NCBI RefSeq assembly: GCF_027925245.1 | Contig: NZ_BSDP01000001.1 | Span: 1,984,001-2,048,000, forward strand | Length of the DNA stretch: 64,000 nt | From: Agromyces rhizosphaerae | Lineage (GTDB): Bacteria; Actinomycetota; Actinomycetes; Actinomycetales; Microbacteriaceae | Reading direction: 5' to 3' | In this document: piece after piece, positions 8,512 through 15,747 of the stretch | How the letters are laid out: every line of letters starts with the position of its first letter | How positions within the stretch are numbered: the first letter of the stretch is position 1 | Translations under genes and position numbers: made by a program | The notes under the pieces: model-generated | Database searches by the model: none | The model's input: only the letters and a program-made list of their open reading frames with translations | Told to the model about the DNA's origin: nothing

Positions 8512-8928
8512 TCAGTCGTCGATGAGGCGCTTGCCGAGGTCGATCGTGTCGTCGACCCGGTAGCCGAGCCGCTCGTAGAAGGCGACGGCCTCGCGGTTCG
8601 TCGCGCGCACCTGCAGGTTGACCTTGGGGCATCCGATCGCCTGCAGGGCCGTCTCGACGTGCGCGACCAGCGCGCGCCCGATGCCGAGCCGACGCGAACC
8701 CGGAGCGGTCGCGAGGTAGTTCATCCAGCCGCGGTGCCCGTCGTACCCGGCCATCACCGACCCCACCACTCGGTCGTCGTCGACCGCCACCACGAACAGC
8801 TCCGGCTGCACGGCCAGCTTGCGGGCGATGTCCTTCCGCGGGTCGTTCCACGGCCGCGTGAGCCCGGACGCCTCCCACAGCGCGACGACCGCCTCGGTGT
8901 CGTCGGTGCGGAACGGCCGGATCTCCAT
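8512..8928 (-). CDS. GNAT-family N-acetyltransferase (YpeA-like)
   Basis: 138 residues from MEIRPFRTDD. The GNAT fold is seen in the acetyl-CoA-binding segment SRRLGIGRALVAHVE (R/Q-x-x-G-x-G/A type) at about residues 76-90 and the late FYERLGYRVDD motif. The phrases RPWNDP, VMAGYDGHRG and GCPKVNLQV closely match the YpeA family of small cytoplasmic acetyltransferases. The natural substrate of that family is not established. The ATG at 8928 is chosen because similarity begins there; the frame stays open to 9402 without meaning. It is convergent with the SGNH hydrolase and divergent from the next acetyltransferase. Confidence 0.85.
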   Translation of the reverse strand: MEIRPFRTDDTEAVVALWEASGLTRPWNDPRKDIARKLAVQPELFVVAVDDDRVVGSVMAGYDGHRGWMNYLATAPGSRRLGIGRALVAHVETALQAIGCPKVNLQVRATNREAVAFYERLGYRVDDTIDLGKRLIDD

Positions 8929-8994
8929 CACCACACTGTGGCAGAGGCCCGGCGCGAGCGTCGGGTGCGTCGCCGTCGCGGTACGGTCGGCAGC
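8929..8994. promoter_or_regulatory. Divergent promoter between two acetyltransferase genes
   Basis: TACGGT at 8982-8987 lies seven bases before the ATG at 8995, which fits leaderless transcription to the right. CCACA/TGTGG with one central base lies at about 8930-8941, next to the leftward start, and may be an operator. The leftward gene has no clear Shine-Dalgarno sequence. Confidence 0.45.
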
Positions 8995-9450
8995 ATGGTC
9001 GAGCCCGGAGCACCAGCTGCGATGTCGGAACCTCCCGAGGTGCGCGACGACCGGATGCCGGGAATCGAGGCGCTCGTCGCCCTCTACGACGCGGTGGGCT
9101 GGTCGGCGTATACCGCCGCACCCGACGTGCTGGTCCGTGCGCTCGCCGGATCGCTCCGCGTGGTGACGGCGTGGCGCGGAGACCGGCTCGTCGGGCTCGC
9201 CCGCATCGTCGGCGACGGTGCGACCATCGCATACCTGCAGGACGTGCTCGTGCACCCCGACCATCGACGGTCCGGGCTGGGGTCGCGAATGGTGGCGGCC
9301 GCATTCGCGCCGTTCGGCGACGTGCGTCAGCAGGTGCTGCTCACCGACGACGAGCCCGGACAGCGGGCGTTCTACGAGTCGCTCGGGTTCACCGAGGTGC
9401 ACGACGTGCGGCCCCGGCAGCTGCGCGCGTTCGTACGATTCCGGAGCTGA
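8995..9450 (+). CDS. GNAT-family N-acetyltransferase
   Basis: 151 residues. The core VLVHPDHRRSGLGSRMVAAA contains the acetyl-CoA pyrophosphate-binding motif (H/R-R-x-G-x-G), followed by FYESLGF near the end. The N-terminal ALYDAVGWSAYT is typical of small GNATs related to the YhbS/YjdJ group. The start at 8995 is favoured by the TACGGT box seven bases upstream. An ATG at 9022 (MSEPPEV) is the alternative. Substrate is unknown: amino acids, aminoglycosides and protein N-termini are all possible for this family. It is the second of three acetyltransferase genes in 1.4 kb. Confidence 0.82.
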   Translation: MVEPGAPAAMSEPPEVRDDRMPGIEALVALYDAVGWSAYTAAPDVLVRALAGSLRVVTAWRGDRLVGLARIVGDGATIAYLQDVLVHPDHRRSGLGSRMVAAAFAPFGDVRQQVLLTDDEPGQRAFYESLGFTEVHDVRPRQLRAFVRFRS

Positions 9451-9469
9451 GCGGCGCGAGCCGGTCGCG

Positions 9470-9913
9470 CTAGAGCGAGATCTGGTAGTGGATGAAGCCG
9501 CTGCGCGAGGCCACCCGGTCGTAGAGCCCGCGCGCCACCTGGTTGGTCTCGGCCGTGAGCCAGTAGACCTTCGCGCAGCCGTGCCCGGCGGCCCACTCGT
9601 GCACGTGTGCGATCAGCGCCCGGCCCGCGCCGCCGACCCGCGCATCGGGTGCGACGAAGAGGTCCTCGAGGTAGCAGTAGTCGGCGGTCGACCAGGTGGC
9701 GGCGTGCGTCAGCCAGTGCACGAGCCCGATCGCACGCCCCGCCTCGTCGCGCGCCAGGGCGCCGTGCACGGTCGACGTCGGGTCGAGGAGCGCCGCGAAC
9801 GTGGCATCCGTCGTCGCCTCGTCGAGGTCGGTCTCGTAGAACTCGAGGTACCCGGCCCAGAGCCGCCCCCACTCGTCGCGATCGGCGGGGGTGACGGCGG
9901 TGATGGTGACCAT
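9470..9913 (-). CDS. GNAT-family N-acetyltransferase
   Basis: 147 residues starting MVTITAVTPADRDEW. Acetyl-CoA-binding loop VGGAGRALIAHVHEW with the preceding LEDLFVAPDAR strand at about residues 85-110; NQVARGLYDRVA resembles the conserved Asn-Tyr region. The phrase CYLEDLFV and the overall pattern match GNATs often labelled as spermidine/aminoglycoside-like acetyltransferases, but the specificity is not readable. TAGGCT (9925-9920) is six bases before the ATG, so the gene is probably leaderless. It converges with the preceding GNAT gene, leaving only 19 bases between them. Confidence 0.85.
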   Translation of the reverse strand: MVTITAVTPADRDEWGRLWAGYLEFYETDLDEATTDATFAALLDPTSTVHGALARDEAGRAIGLVHWLTHAATWSTADYCYLEDLFVAPDARVGGAGRALIAHVHEWAAGHGCAKVYWLTAETNQVARGLYDRVASRSGFIHYQISL

Positions 9914-9954
9914 GCCCGAAGCCTACGGGCGGATGCTCCCGCTCAGCGCCAGCG

Positions 9955-10977
9955 TCAGCGCCAGCCGAGCGCCGGCGCCACGTGCGTCAGCACCGACTCG
10001 AGCACGTGCGCGTTGTAGTCGACGCCGAGCTGCGTGGGCACGGTGAGCAGCAGCGTGTCGGCCGCGGCGATCGCCTCATCGGCGCGGAGCTGCTCGACCA
10101 GCCGGTCGGGCTCGTCGGAGTAGCTGCGCCCGAACACCGCGCGGTAGCCGTCGATCGCGCCGAACTGGTCGCTCGTCTCGCCGCCGCCCACGAAGTAGGC
10201 GCGATCGCGGTCGTCGACGATCGGGAAGATCGACCGGCTGACCGACACGCGCGGCTCGCGCTCGTGGCCCGCTGCCGCCCAGGCCTCGCGGTACTGCTCG
10301 ATCTGCTTCCGCTGCTGCACGTGCAGCGGCTCGCCCGACTCGTCCTCCTTGAGCGTCGAGCTCATGAGGTGCATGCCGCGCTCGGCGGCCCAGACCGCCG
10401 TGGCATCCGACCCGGCGCCCCACCAGATGCGGTCGCGCAGCCCGGGGGACTGCGGCTCGATCGGCAGCGGGCCCGGATACGGGTTGGCGAACATCGGCCG
10501 CGGATTCGGCTCGGCGAAGCGCGCACCCTCGATGACCTTGAGGAACACCTCGGTCTGCTCGCGCGCGACATCGGCCATGGTCTTGCCCTCGGGCGCCTCG
10601 TAGCCGAAGTAGCGGTACCCGTCGATGACCTGCTCGGGCGACCCGCGGCTCACGCCGAGCTGCAGCCGCCCGCCCGAGATGAGGTCGGCGGCGCCGGCGT
10701 CCTCCGCCATGTAGAGCGGGTTCTCGTAGCGCATGTCGATCACGCCCGTGCCGATCTCGATGCGGCTCGTGCGCGCGCCGATCGCCGCCAGCAGCGGGAA
10801 CGGGCTCGCGAGCTGCCGGGCGAAGTGGTGCACGCGGAAGTACGCGCCGTCGGCGCCGAGCTCCTCCGCCGCGACGGCGAGGTCGATCGACTGCAGCAGG
10901 GCGTCGCCGCCCGAGCGCGTGGCCGACTGCGGGGACGGCTGCCAGTGCCCGAACGAGAGGAATCCGATGTGCTTCAC
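9955..10977 (-). CDS. Luciferase-like (LLM) flavin-dependent oxidoreductase
   Basis: 340 residues from the GTG at 10977 (VKHIGFLSFGHW). Bacterial-luciferase TIM-barrel features are clear: GADGAYFRVHHFARQ, IEIGTGVIDMRYENPLYMAEDAGAADLI split over the second and third strands, GGRLQLGVSRGSPEQVIDGY, and IWWGAGSDATAVWAAERGM. Such enzymes use FMNH2 or F420 for monooxygenation or hydride transfer. Substrate is unknown. The start is uncertain because no Shine-Dalgarno sequence or leaderless -10 is obvious; an in-frame GTG 18 bases upstream is possible. It lies downstream of nothing on its strand and is divergent from the small membrane protein at 11060. Confidence 0.85.
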   Translation of the reverse strand: MKHIGFLSFGHWQPSPQSATRSGGDALLQSIDLAVAAEELGADGAYFRVHHFARQLASPFPLLAAIGARTSRIEIGTGVIDMRYENPLYMAEDAGAADLISGGRLQLGVSRGSPEQVIDGYRYFGYEAPEGKTMADVAREQTEVFLKVIEGARFAEPNPRPMFANPYPGPLPIEPQSPGLRDRIWWGAGSDATAVWAAERGMHLMSSTLKEDESGEPLHVQQRKQIEQYREAWAAAGHEREPRVSVSRSIFPIVDDRDRAYFVGGGETSDQFGAIDGYRAVFGRSYSDEPDRLVEQLRADEAIAAADTLLLTVPTQLGVDYNAHVLESVLTHVAPALGWR

Positions 10978-11059
10978 ACCAGAAGACAAGCACACGCGGA
11001 TGCCGCGAATTCCCGCGCCCGCCCTTGACCGCCCCGCCGCACCCGGCCAGTGTGGGGAC

Positions 11060-11455
11060 ATGACCGCTCCCGGCACCGGCAGCACCCGTCAACCACCGCG
11101 TCGCGGCGCCGCGTACTGGATCTGCTTCGCGGTCGTCCTCCTCAGCGCATCCGTCAGCGTCTGGTACTCGGTCACCGCGGTGATCGCCGGCGGCCTCGAG
11201 GACGCCGACGCGCTCTACGCCGCCTCGCGCAGCGTCGCCATCGTCGTCGTGGCGCTCATCGTGCCGCTCTTCCCGGCGGATGCCGCGCTGCTCGCGATCG
11301 CGGTCGTCATGGTCATCGTGCAGGGCATCGACACATTCGTCGGCGCCGTGCAGGGCAACACCCTCGTGATGGTCGGCGCCGCGGTGCTCTGCATCGTGAA
11401 CATCGTGACCGCGAGCTTCCTCGCACGCACCGACCGCGTGCGCGGCGCGGCGTAG
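11060..11455 (+). CDS. Small integral membrane protein, function unknown
   Basis: 131 residues with four hydrophobic helices at about residues 22-45, 60-78, 80-98 and 103-122 and short charged ends (RTDRVRGAA). GGGGA precedes the ATG. The pattern resembles small four-helix actinobacterial membrane proteins with no assigned function. No catalytic motif is seen. The gene is divergent from the LLM oxidoreductase and convergent with the RecQ-type helicase, with only 14 bases to its end. Confidence 0.75.
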   Translation: MTAPGTGSTRQPPRRGAAYWICFAVVLLSASVSVWYSVTAVIAGGLEDADALYAASRSVAIVVVALIVPLFPADAALLAIAVVMVIVQGIDTFVGAVQGNTLVMVGAAVLCIVNIVTASFLARTDRVRGAA

Positions 11456-11469
11456 ACGCCCCCGCAGCC

Positions 11470-13581
11470 CTACCCGCGCAGCGCCAGCGCGAACGGCAGT
11501 ACCGCGCTCGCGCCGGCCCGGCGCAGTTCGCGCGCGGCGACCGTGAGGGTCCAGCGGCTGTCGGCGAGGTCGTCGACGAGCAGCACGGGCCCGTCGGGCA
11601 GGTCGAGGGCGGATGCCTCGAAGCGCGCCCACACCCCCGCCAGCCGGTAGGCGCTGTTGCCGCCGGCATCGCCGGTCGGGCCGCCGTCGACCAGGCCGAG
11701 CGCGCCCACGTAGGGGAGCCGCCCGACCTCGGCGAGCCCGCGTGCGAGCGACTCGACGAGCTGCGGGCGGCGCCGGGCGGGCATCGAGACCACCGCGACC
11801 GGCCGCTCCGCCCACGGCCAGTCGGCGAGCACGCGCACGGCCGCGTCGCGGAGGGCGCCGCTGATGGGGGCATCCGCTGCCGACTCGGCGAACACTTCGC
11901 GCAGCGCCCCGCCCCAGCCGAGGTCGGTGAGTCGGGCGAGGGCGCGCCCCTCCGCCATGCGCTCGTCGGGCGCGATGCGCCCCTTCACGGGCACGCCGAG
12001 GCGATCGGCGCCGGTCGGCCACTGGGCGCGTGGCTCGATCGGCACGCCGACGCGGTCGAGCGATGCCGCCGCGGTCTCGGCCGCCGAGGAGTCGATCGAG
12101 GTCGGGAACCACGGCTCGGTGCAGTTGTCGCACCGTCCGCACGGCGCAGCGGTCGCATCGTCGAGCGACCGCTGCAGGAACTCCATGCGGCAGCCGTCGG
12201 TGCGCTCGTAGTCGATCATGTGCTGCTGCTCGGCCCGTCGCTCGGCGGCGATGCGGTCGTACCGGTCGGCGTCGTACACCCACGGCCGGCCGGTCGATAC
12301 CCAGCCGCCCCGCACGCGCCGCACCGCGCCGTCGACGTCGAGCACCTTCAACAGCAGCTCGAGCGGCGAGCGGCGGATGTCGACGATGGACTCGAGCGCG
12401 GGCGTCGACAGCGGCTCGTCGGGCGACAGGGCGGCGATGACGCGCGACGCGCGCTCCTCGGTCGGCATCGCGGCGGTCGCGAAGTGGTGCCAGATGTCGG
12501 GGTCCTCGCGCCCGGGCATGAGCAGCACGTCGGCGTTCTCGGTCGCGCGGCCCGCGCGACCCACCTGCTGGTAGTACGCCACCGGCGACGACGGCGCGCC
12601 CAGGTGCACCACGAACCCCAGGTCGGGCTTGTCGAACCCCATGCCGAGCGCCGAGGTCGCGACGAGCGCCTTGACCCGGTTCTCCTTCAGCAGCCGCTCC
12701 GACTCCTCGCGCTCGGCCGGATCGGTCTGCCCCGTGTAGGCGCGCACCTCGTGGCCGGCGTCCCGCAGCATCCGTGCCGTGTCGTTCGCGGCGCTCACCG
12801 TGAGGGCGTAGACGATGCCCGAGCCGGGCAGGTCGTCGAGGTGGCTGAGCAGCCAGCCGAGCCGGCCGCGCGCCTCGGGCAGCCGCAGGACACCGAGGCG
12901 CAGGGATGCCCGCGCCAGCGGTCCGCGGATCGTCACGACCTCCACCGAACGCTCGTCGGCGGCGTGCTCGAGCTGCTCGGCGACATCCGTCACCACCCGG
13001 CTGTTCGCGGTCGCCGTGGTCGCGAGCACCGGCACGTCGTCGGGCAGCTGCGCGATGAGCTCGGCCAGCCGCCGGTAGTCGGGCCGGAAGTCGTGCCCCC
13101 AGTCGCTGATGCAGTGCGCCTCGTCGACGACGAGCATGCCCATGCGGCGCACGAGCACAGGCAGTCGCTCGTCGCGGAACGACGGGTTGTTCAGACGCTC
13201 GGGGGAGACGAGCAGCACGTCGACCTCGTCGCGGTCGAGCGCGGCGAGCACGTCGCCCCACTCGTGCGCGTTGGTCGAGTTGATCGCCACGGCGCGCACG
13301 CCGGCCCGCTCGGCGGCCGCGATCTGGTCGCGCATGAGCGCGAGCAGCGGCGACACGAGCACGGTCGGCCCGGCACCCTGCCGTCGGCGCAGCAGCGTCG
13401 CGACGAAGTACACCGCCGACTTGCCCCACCCCGTGCGCTGCACGACCAGCGCGCGCCGCCGGTCGTCGACGAGCGTCGCGATCGCCTCGAACTGGCCCTC
13501 GTGGAACTCGGCGTCGTCGCGCCCGACGAGCGCACGCAGCACGTCGAGGGCGTCGTCGCGGGTGGTGGTGGCGGTGGTCAC
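11470..13581 (-). CDS. RecQ-type ATP-dependent DNA helicase with C-terminal phosphoribosyltransferase-like domain
   Basis: 703 residues. SF2 motifs: QTGWGKS-type Walker A (VQRTGWGKSA), DEAH box (VVDEAHCISDWGHDFRPDY), TATAN, ATSALGMGFDKPDL and QVGRAGR. A RecQ-type zinc cluster follows (TDGCRMEF then CGRCDNC). After about residue 500 comes a region ending in GPVLLVDDLADSRWT, which resembles the PRPP-binding loop of type I phosphoribosyltransferases. RecQ-PRT-like fusions occur in actinobacteria; the role of the tail is unproven. Expected function: 3'-5' unwinding in recombination and repair. GTG at 13581 is chosen because AGAGGG lies seven bases upstream; an in-frame GTG at 13599 is the alternative. 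There is no HRDC domain. Confidence 0.92.
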   Translation of the reverse strand: MTTATTTRDDALDVLRALVGRDDAEFHEGQFEAIATLVDDRRRALVVQRTGWGKSAVYFVATLLRRRQGAGPTVLVSPLLALMRDQIAAAERAGVRAVAINSTNAHEWGDVLAALDRDEVDVLLVSPERLNNPSFRDERLPVLVRRMGMLVVDEAHCISDWGHDFRPDYRRLAELIAQLPDDVPVLATTATANSRVVTDVAEQLEHAADERSVEVVTIRGPLARASLRLGVLRLPEARGRLGWLLSHLDDLPGSGIVYALTVSAANDTARMLRDAGHEVRAYTGQTDPAEREESERLLKENRVKALVATSALGMGFDKPDLGFVVHLGAPSSPVAYYQQVGRAGRATENADVLLMPGREDPDIWHHFATAAMPTEERASRVIAALSPDEPLSTPALESIVDIRRSPLELLLKVLDVDGAVRRVRGGWVSTGRPWVYDADRYDRIAAERRAEQQHMIDYERTDGCRMEFLQRSLDDATAAPCGRCDNCTEPWFPTSIDSSAAETAAASLDRVGVPIEPRAQWPTGADRLGVPVKGRIAPDERMAEGRALARLTDLGWGGALREVFAESAADAPISGALRDAAVRVLADWPWAERPVAVVSMPARRRPQLVESLARGLAEVGRLPYVGALGLVDGGPTGDAGGNSAYRLAGVWARFEASALDLPDGPVLLVDDLADSRWTLTVAARELRRAGASAVLPFALALRG

Positions 13582-13639
13582 CCCTCCACCCTCTCGCACC
13601 CGGCCGACACGGGCGGCCGCACCGGCCGGCCGAGCGCCC

Positions 13640-14593
13640 TCAGCGCAGCACCGGCGTCAGGTCGGGCAGCGTCCAGGCCCCGTCGAAGTACTCCTGCCGC
13701 GGGCGGTAGAGCCGCACGATGAAGTTCCAGCCCTCGGGGATCGGGATCGCGTTGGGCAGGTCGCGCACCCCGTCGTCGTGCACGAAGTGCACGGTGATCG
13801 CGCCGTCGTCGTCGGGCACGCCGGTCACGCTGTTCACGGTGTACCGGCCGCTCTCGTTCGGCACGAAGAAGCCCTTCGCGTCGTACACCGAGATCGACCA
13901 GAACGCGTCGACCGGCACGTCGGCCATGCGCAGCGAGAACGTGCCCGTCGCCTCCTCCGGCACCACGCCGATGTACGACGCCTCGTGCGACGGCAGGCCA
14001 CCCCACCCGGCGGCCGTGCCGATGAGGTGGCGTACCGGATCGACCTCGTCGGGCGCGCCGAAGGTGCGCTCGAACCCCGTGAGGCCGGCCGCGAGCTGCA
14101 GCAGCGCGTTGCGGGTCGCGTCGAGGCTCGCCTGGTCGAAGTCGGGGTCGGGGAAGGGCTCGGCGGATGCCGCCTCCAGCCCGATCGCGTCCTGCAGTGC
14201 GCCGACCGCGGCGACGTCGTCGGCGTCGTTCGGGTCGACGAGCGTGCGCACGGCGACGAAGCAGTGCGAGGCGCCGGCGAGGTCCGCATCGAGCCGGTAC
14301 TCGCCGGGGTCGTGGAAGATCCTCGGGATGTAGTGCTCGGTCGTCACGACCATCGCCGACAGGTACCGCCCGCCCGCGTCGGGCAGGGTCAGCGTCGCCC
14401 CGCCCGAGACGTCGACGACGACGAAGCTGTAGAGCGTGTCGCGGTTCATGCGGATCACGGTCTGCTGGTCGATCGGCGCGGGCGCGCGATGATGCAGCAG
14501 TCGGTTGACGCCCCCGGCGTCGCGCTGCAGGTCGTGGAACATCCGCGCGGTCTCCGCGACCGCGAAGTTGTCGACGTTGACGTGCGTGCCCAT
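13640..14593 (-). CDS. DUF1254/DUF1214-type protein
   Basis: 317 residues from MGTHVNVDNFAVAET. Features of the DUF1254-DUF1214 family are QQTVIRMNRDTLYSFVVVDV, SGGATLTLPDAGGRYLSAMVV, the later VDAFWSISVYDAKGFF and the C-terminal EGWNFIVRLYRPRQEYFDG. These proteins form two beta-sandwich domains and are widespread, with no proven reaction. No signal peptide is seen, so it is probably cytoplasmic. The ATG at 14593 has GGGGGA about eight bases upstream; a longer frame to 14629 lacks support. TACGGT at 14633-14628 may be its -10. It is monocistronic by spacing. Confidence 0.82.
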   Translation of the reverse strand: MGTHVNVDNFAVAETARMFHDLQRDAGGVNRLLHHRAPAPIDQQTVIRMNRDTLYSFVVVDVSGGATLTLPDAGGRYLSAMVVTTEHYIPRIFHDPGEYRLDADLAGASHCFVAVRTLVDPNDADDVAAVGALQDAIGLEAASAEPFPDPDFDQASLDATRNALLQLAAGLTGFERTFGAPDEVDPVRHLIGTAAGWGGLPSHEASYIGVVPEEATGTFSLRMADVPVDAFWSISVYDAKGFFVPNESGRYTVNSVTGVPDDDGAITVHFVHDDGVRDLPNAIPIPEGWNFIVRLYRPRQEYFDGAWTLPDLTPVLR

Positions 14594-14710
14594 GTCGGAT
14601 CCCCCATCCGTTCCCTGGAACACGTTCACCGTACCGCCGTTCGGGGAGCGTGTCAGGGTCGATCGTCCCGCCGTCGAACGGTCAGCGGATGCTGCGGGGT
14701 GGCCGGGCCC

Positions 14711-15631
14711 TCACAGCCGGCCGACGACCGCGATCGCGAGCTGCGTCGCCGCGCCGACGTCCTCCGCGCGCGAGTCGCCGTCGCCAGTGCGCACCGACAC
14801 GAAGCCGCCGACGTCGCCCGCCGTGAAGCTCACCGCGTGCCCGCTCGTGCTGAAGCTGCCGGTGCCGATCATGCCCTCGTAGGCCGCGCCGTCCTCGAGC
14901 TCGTCGATCTCGGAGTTCGCCAGCGGCGTCGACTCGTCGAGGTACTCGCTGCGGAACTCGTCGATCGGCACGAGCATCACCCAGACCTCGTTGTCCGACG
15001 CGGCCGCCTCCCACTGGCACTGGATCCAGCCGAACCCGAGGTCGCTCGACTCGCCCTCGGGGACGTCGCCGCCCATGACCGCGACGAGCGGTGCGTCCGC
15101 CTCGCTGAGCAGCGTGCAGGCGTCGGTGACCGTGGTCCCTGCCGCGTCGCCGGTGCCGCACTCGACCGCGGCGAACTCGCCGACCGTGTAGGCGGCGTCG
15201 GCAGCCGCGAACGCGAGTTCGTTCACCCGCTCGGGCATCGCCTCGAGCGCGTCGCCGAGCGCAGTGTCGTCGTCGGTGTCGACGTCCGCGAAGTGCGCCG
15301 CGATCTCCGAGAAGTACTCCGACAGCACTCCCCACTCGTCGGCGATGTCCTCGGGCGGCGTGGTGGCGACGAACCCGGGCGTCAGCCCGACGACCGTCGT
15401 GACGGCCTCGGCCGCCTCGGAGGGCGGCGACTCGATGACGCCGATGAGCGTCGCATGGTCCGGGTACAGGTCGCAGAACCCCGCCGGGTCCGTCGTCGTG
15501 GTCTCTGTGTCCGGGGCCTCGGCCGGCGCATCCGCCTCGGCATCGGACGACGTCGCGCACCCCGCGAGGGCGAGCGCGGTCACGAGGCAGCCGACGATCA
15601 GCGCGCCGCGCGCGCGGAGGGACGAGGTCAT
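14711..15631 (-). CDS. Secreted lipoprotein, function unknown
   Basis: 306 residues. Signal peptide with lipobox LALAGC (Cys about residue 25), followed by an acidic, Thr/Glu-rich linker (about 26-50). The mature domain has four or five cysteines (FCDLY, VECGT, DACTLL, IQCQW) that could form disulfides. The segment DACTLLSEADAPLVAVMGG followed by CQW resembles DUF3558-type actinobacterial lipoproteins. Anchored to the outer face of the membrane; no enzymatic motif. TAGCAT (15644-15639) is seven bases before the ATG, which suggests leaderless transcription divergent from the LuxR gene. Confidence 0.82.
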   Translation of the reverse strand: MTSSLRARGALIVGCLVTALALAGCATSSDAEADAPAEAPDTETTTTDPAGFCDLYPDHATLIGVIESPPSEAAEAVTTVVGLTPGFVATTPPEDIADEWGVLSEYFSEIAAHFADVDTDDDTALGDALEAMPERVNELAFAAADAAYTVGEFAAVECGTGDAAGTTVTDACTLLSEADAPLVAVMGGDVPEGESSDLGFGWIQCQWEAAASDNEVWVMLVPIDEFRSEYLDESTPLANSEIDELEDGAAYEGMIGTGSFSTSGHAVSFTAGDVGGFVSVRTGDGDSRAEDVGAATQLAIAVVGRL

Positions 15632-15747
15632 GGGTCGGATGCTACGGAGCGGGCCGTTCCGGTGAATCCGTAGACACTACCGGGTTCCCGGAGTCCACCC
15701 TCCACATAGGCGGACCGGGTGCGCCGCAGGGTCGCTACCATGCCCGC
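15632..15747. promoter_or_regulatory. Divergent leaderless promoters (lipoprotein / LuxR regulator)
   Basis: Rightward TACCAT at 15736-15741 lies six bases before the ATG at 15748. Leftward TAGCAT at 15644-15639 lies seven bases before the ATG at 15631. The 116 bases include CCGGGTTCCCGG at about 15678-15690, a short palindrome that could bind a regulator. Confidence 0.5.

Noticed and set aside
10076..13429. 1117-residue minus-strand open frame across the LLM and RecQ region
   Set aside because: Out of frame with both recognisable proteins and composed of Arg/Ala/Gly/Pro; a shadow frame.
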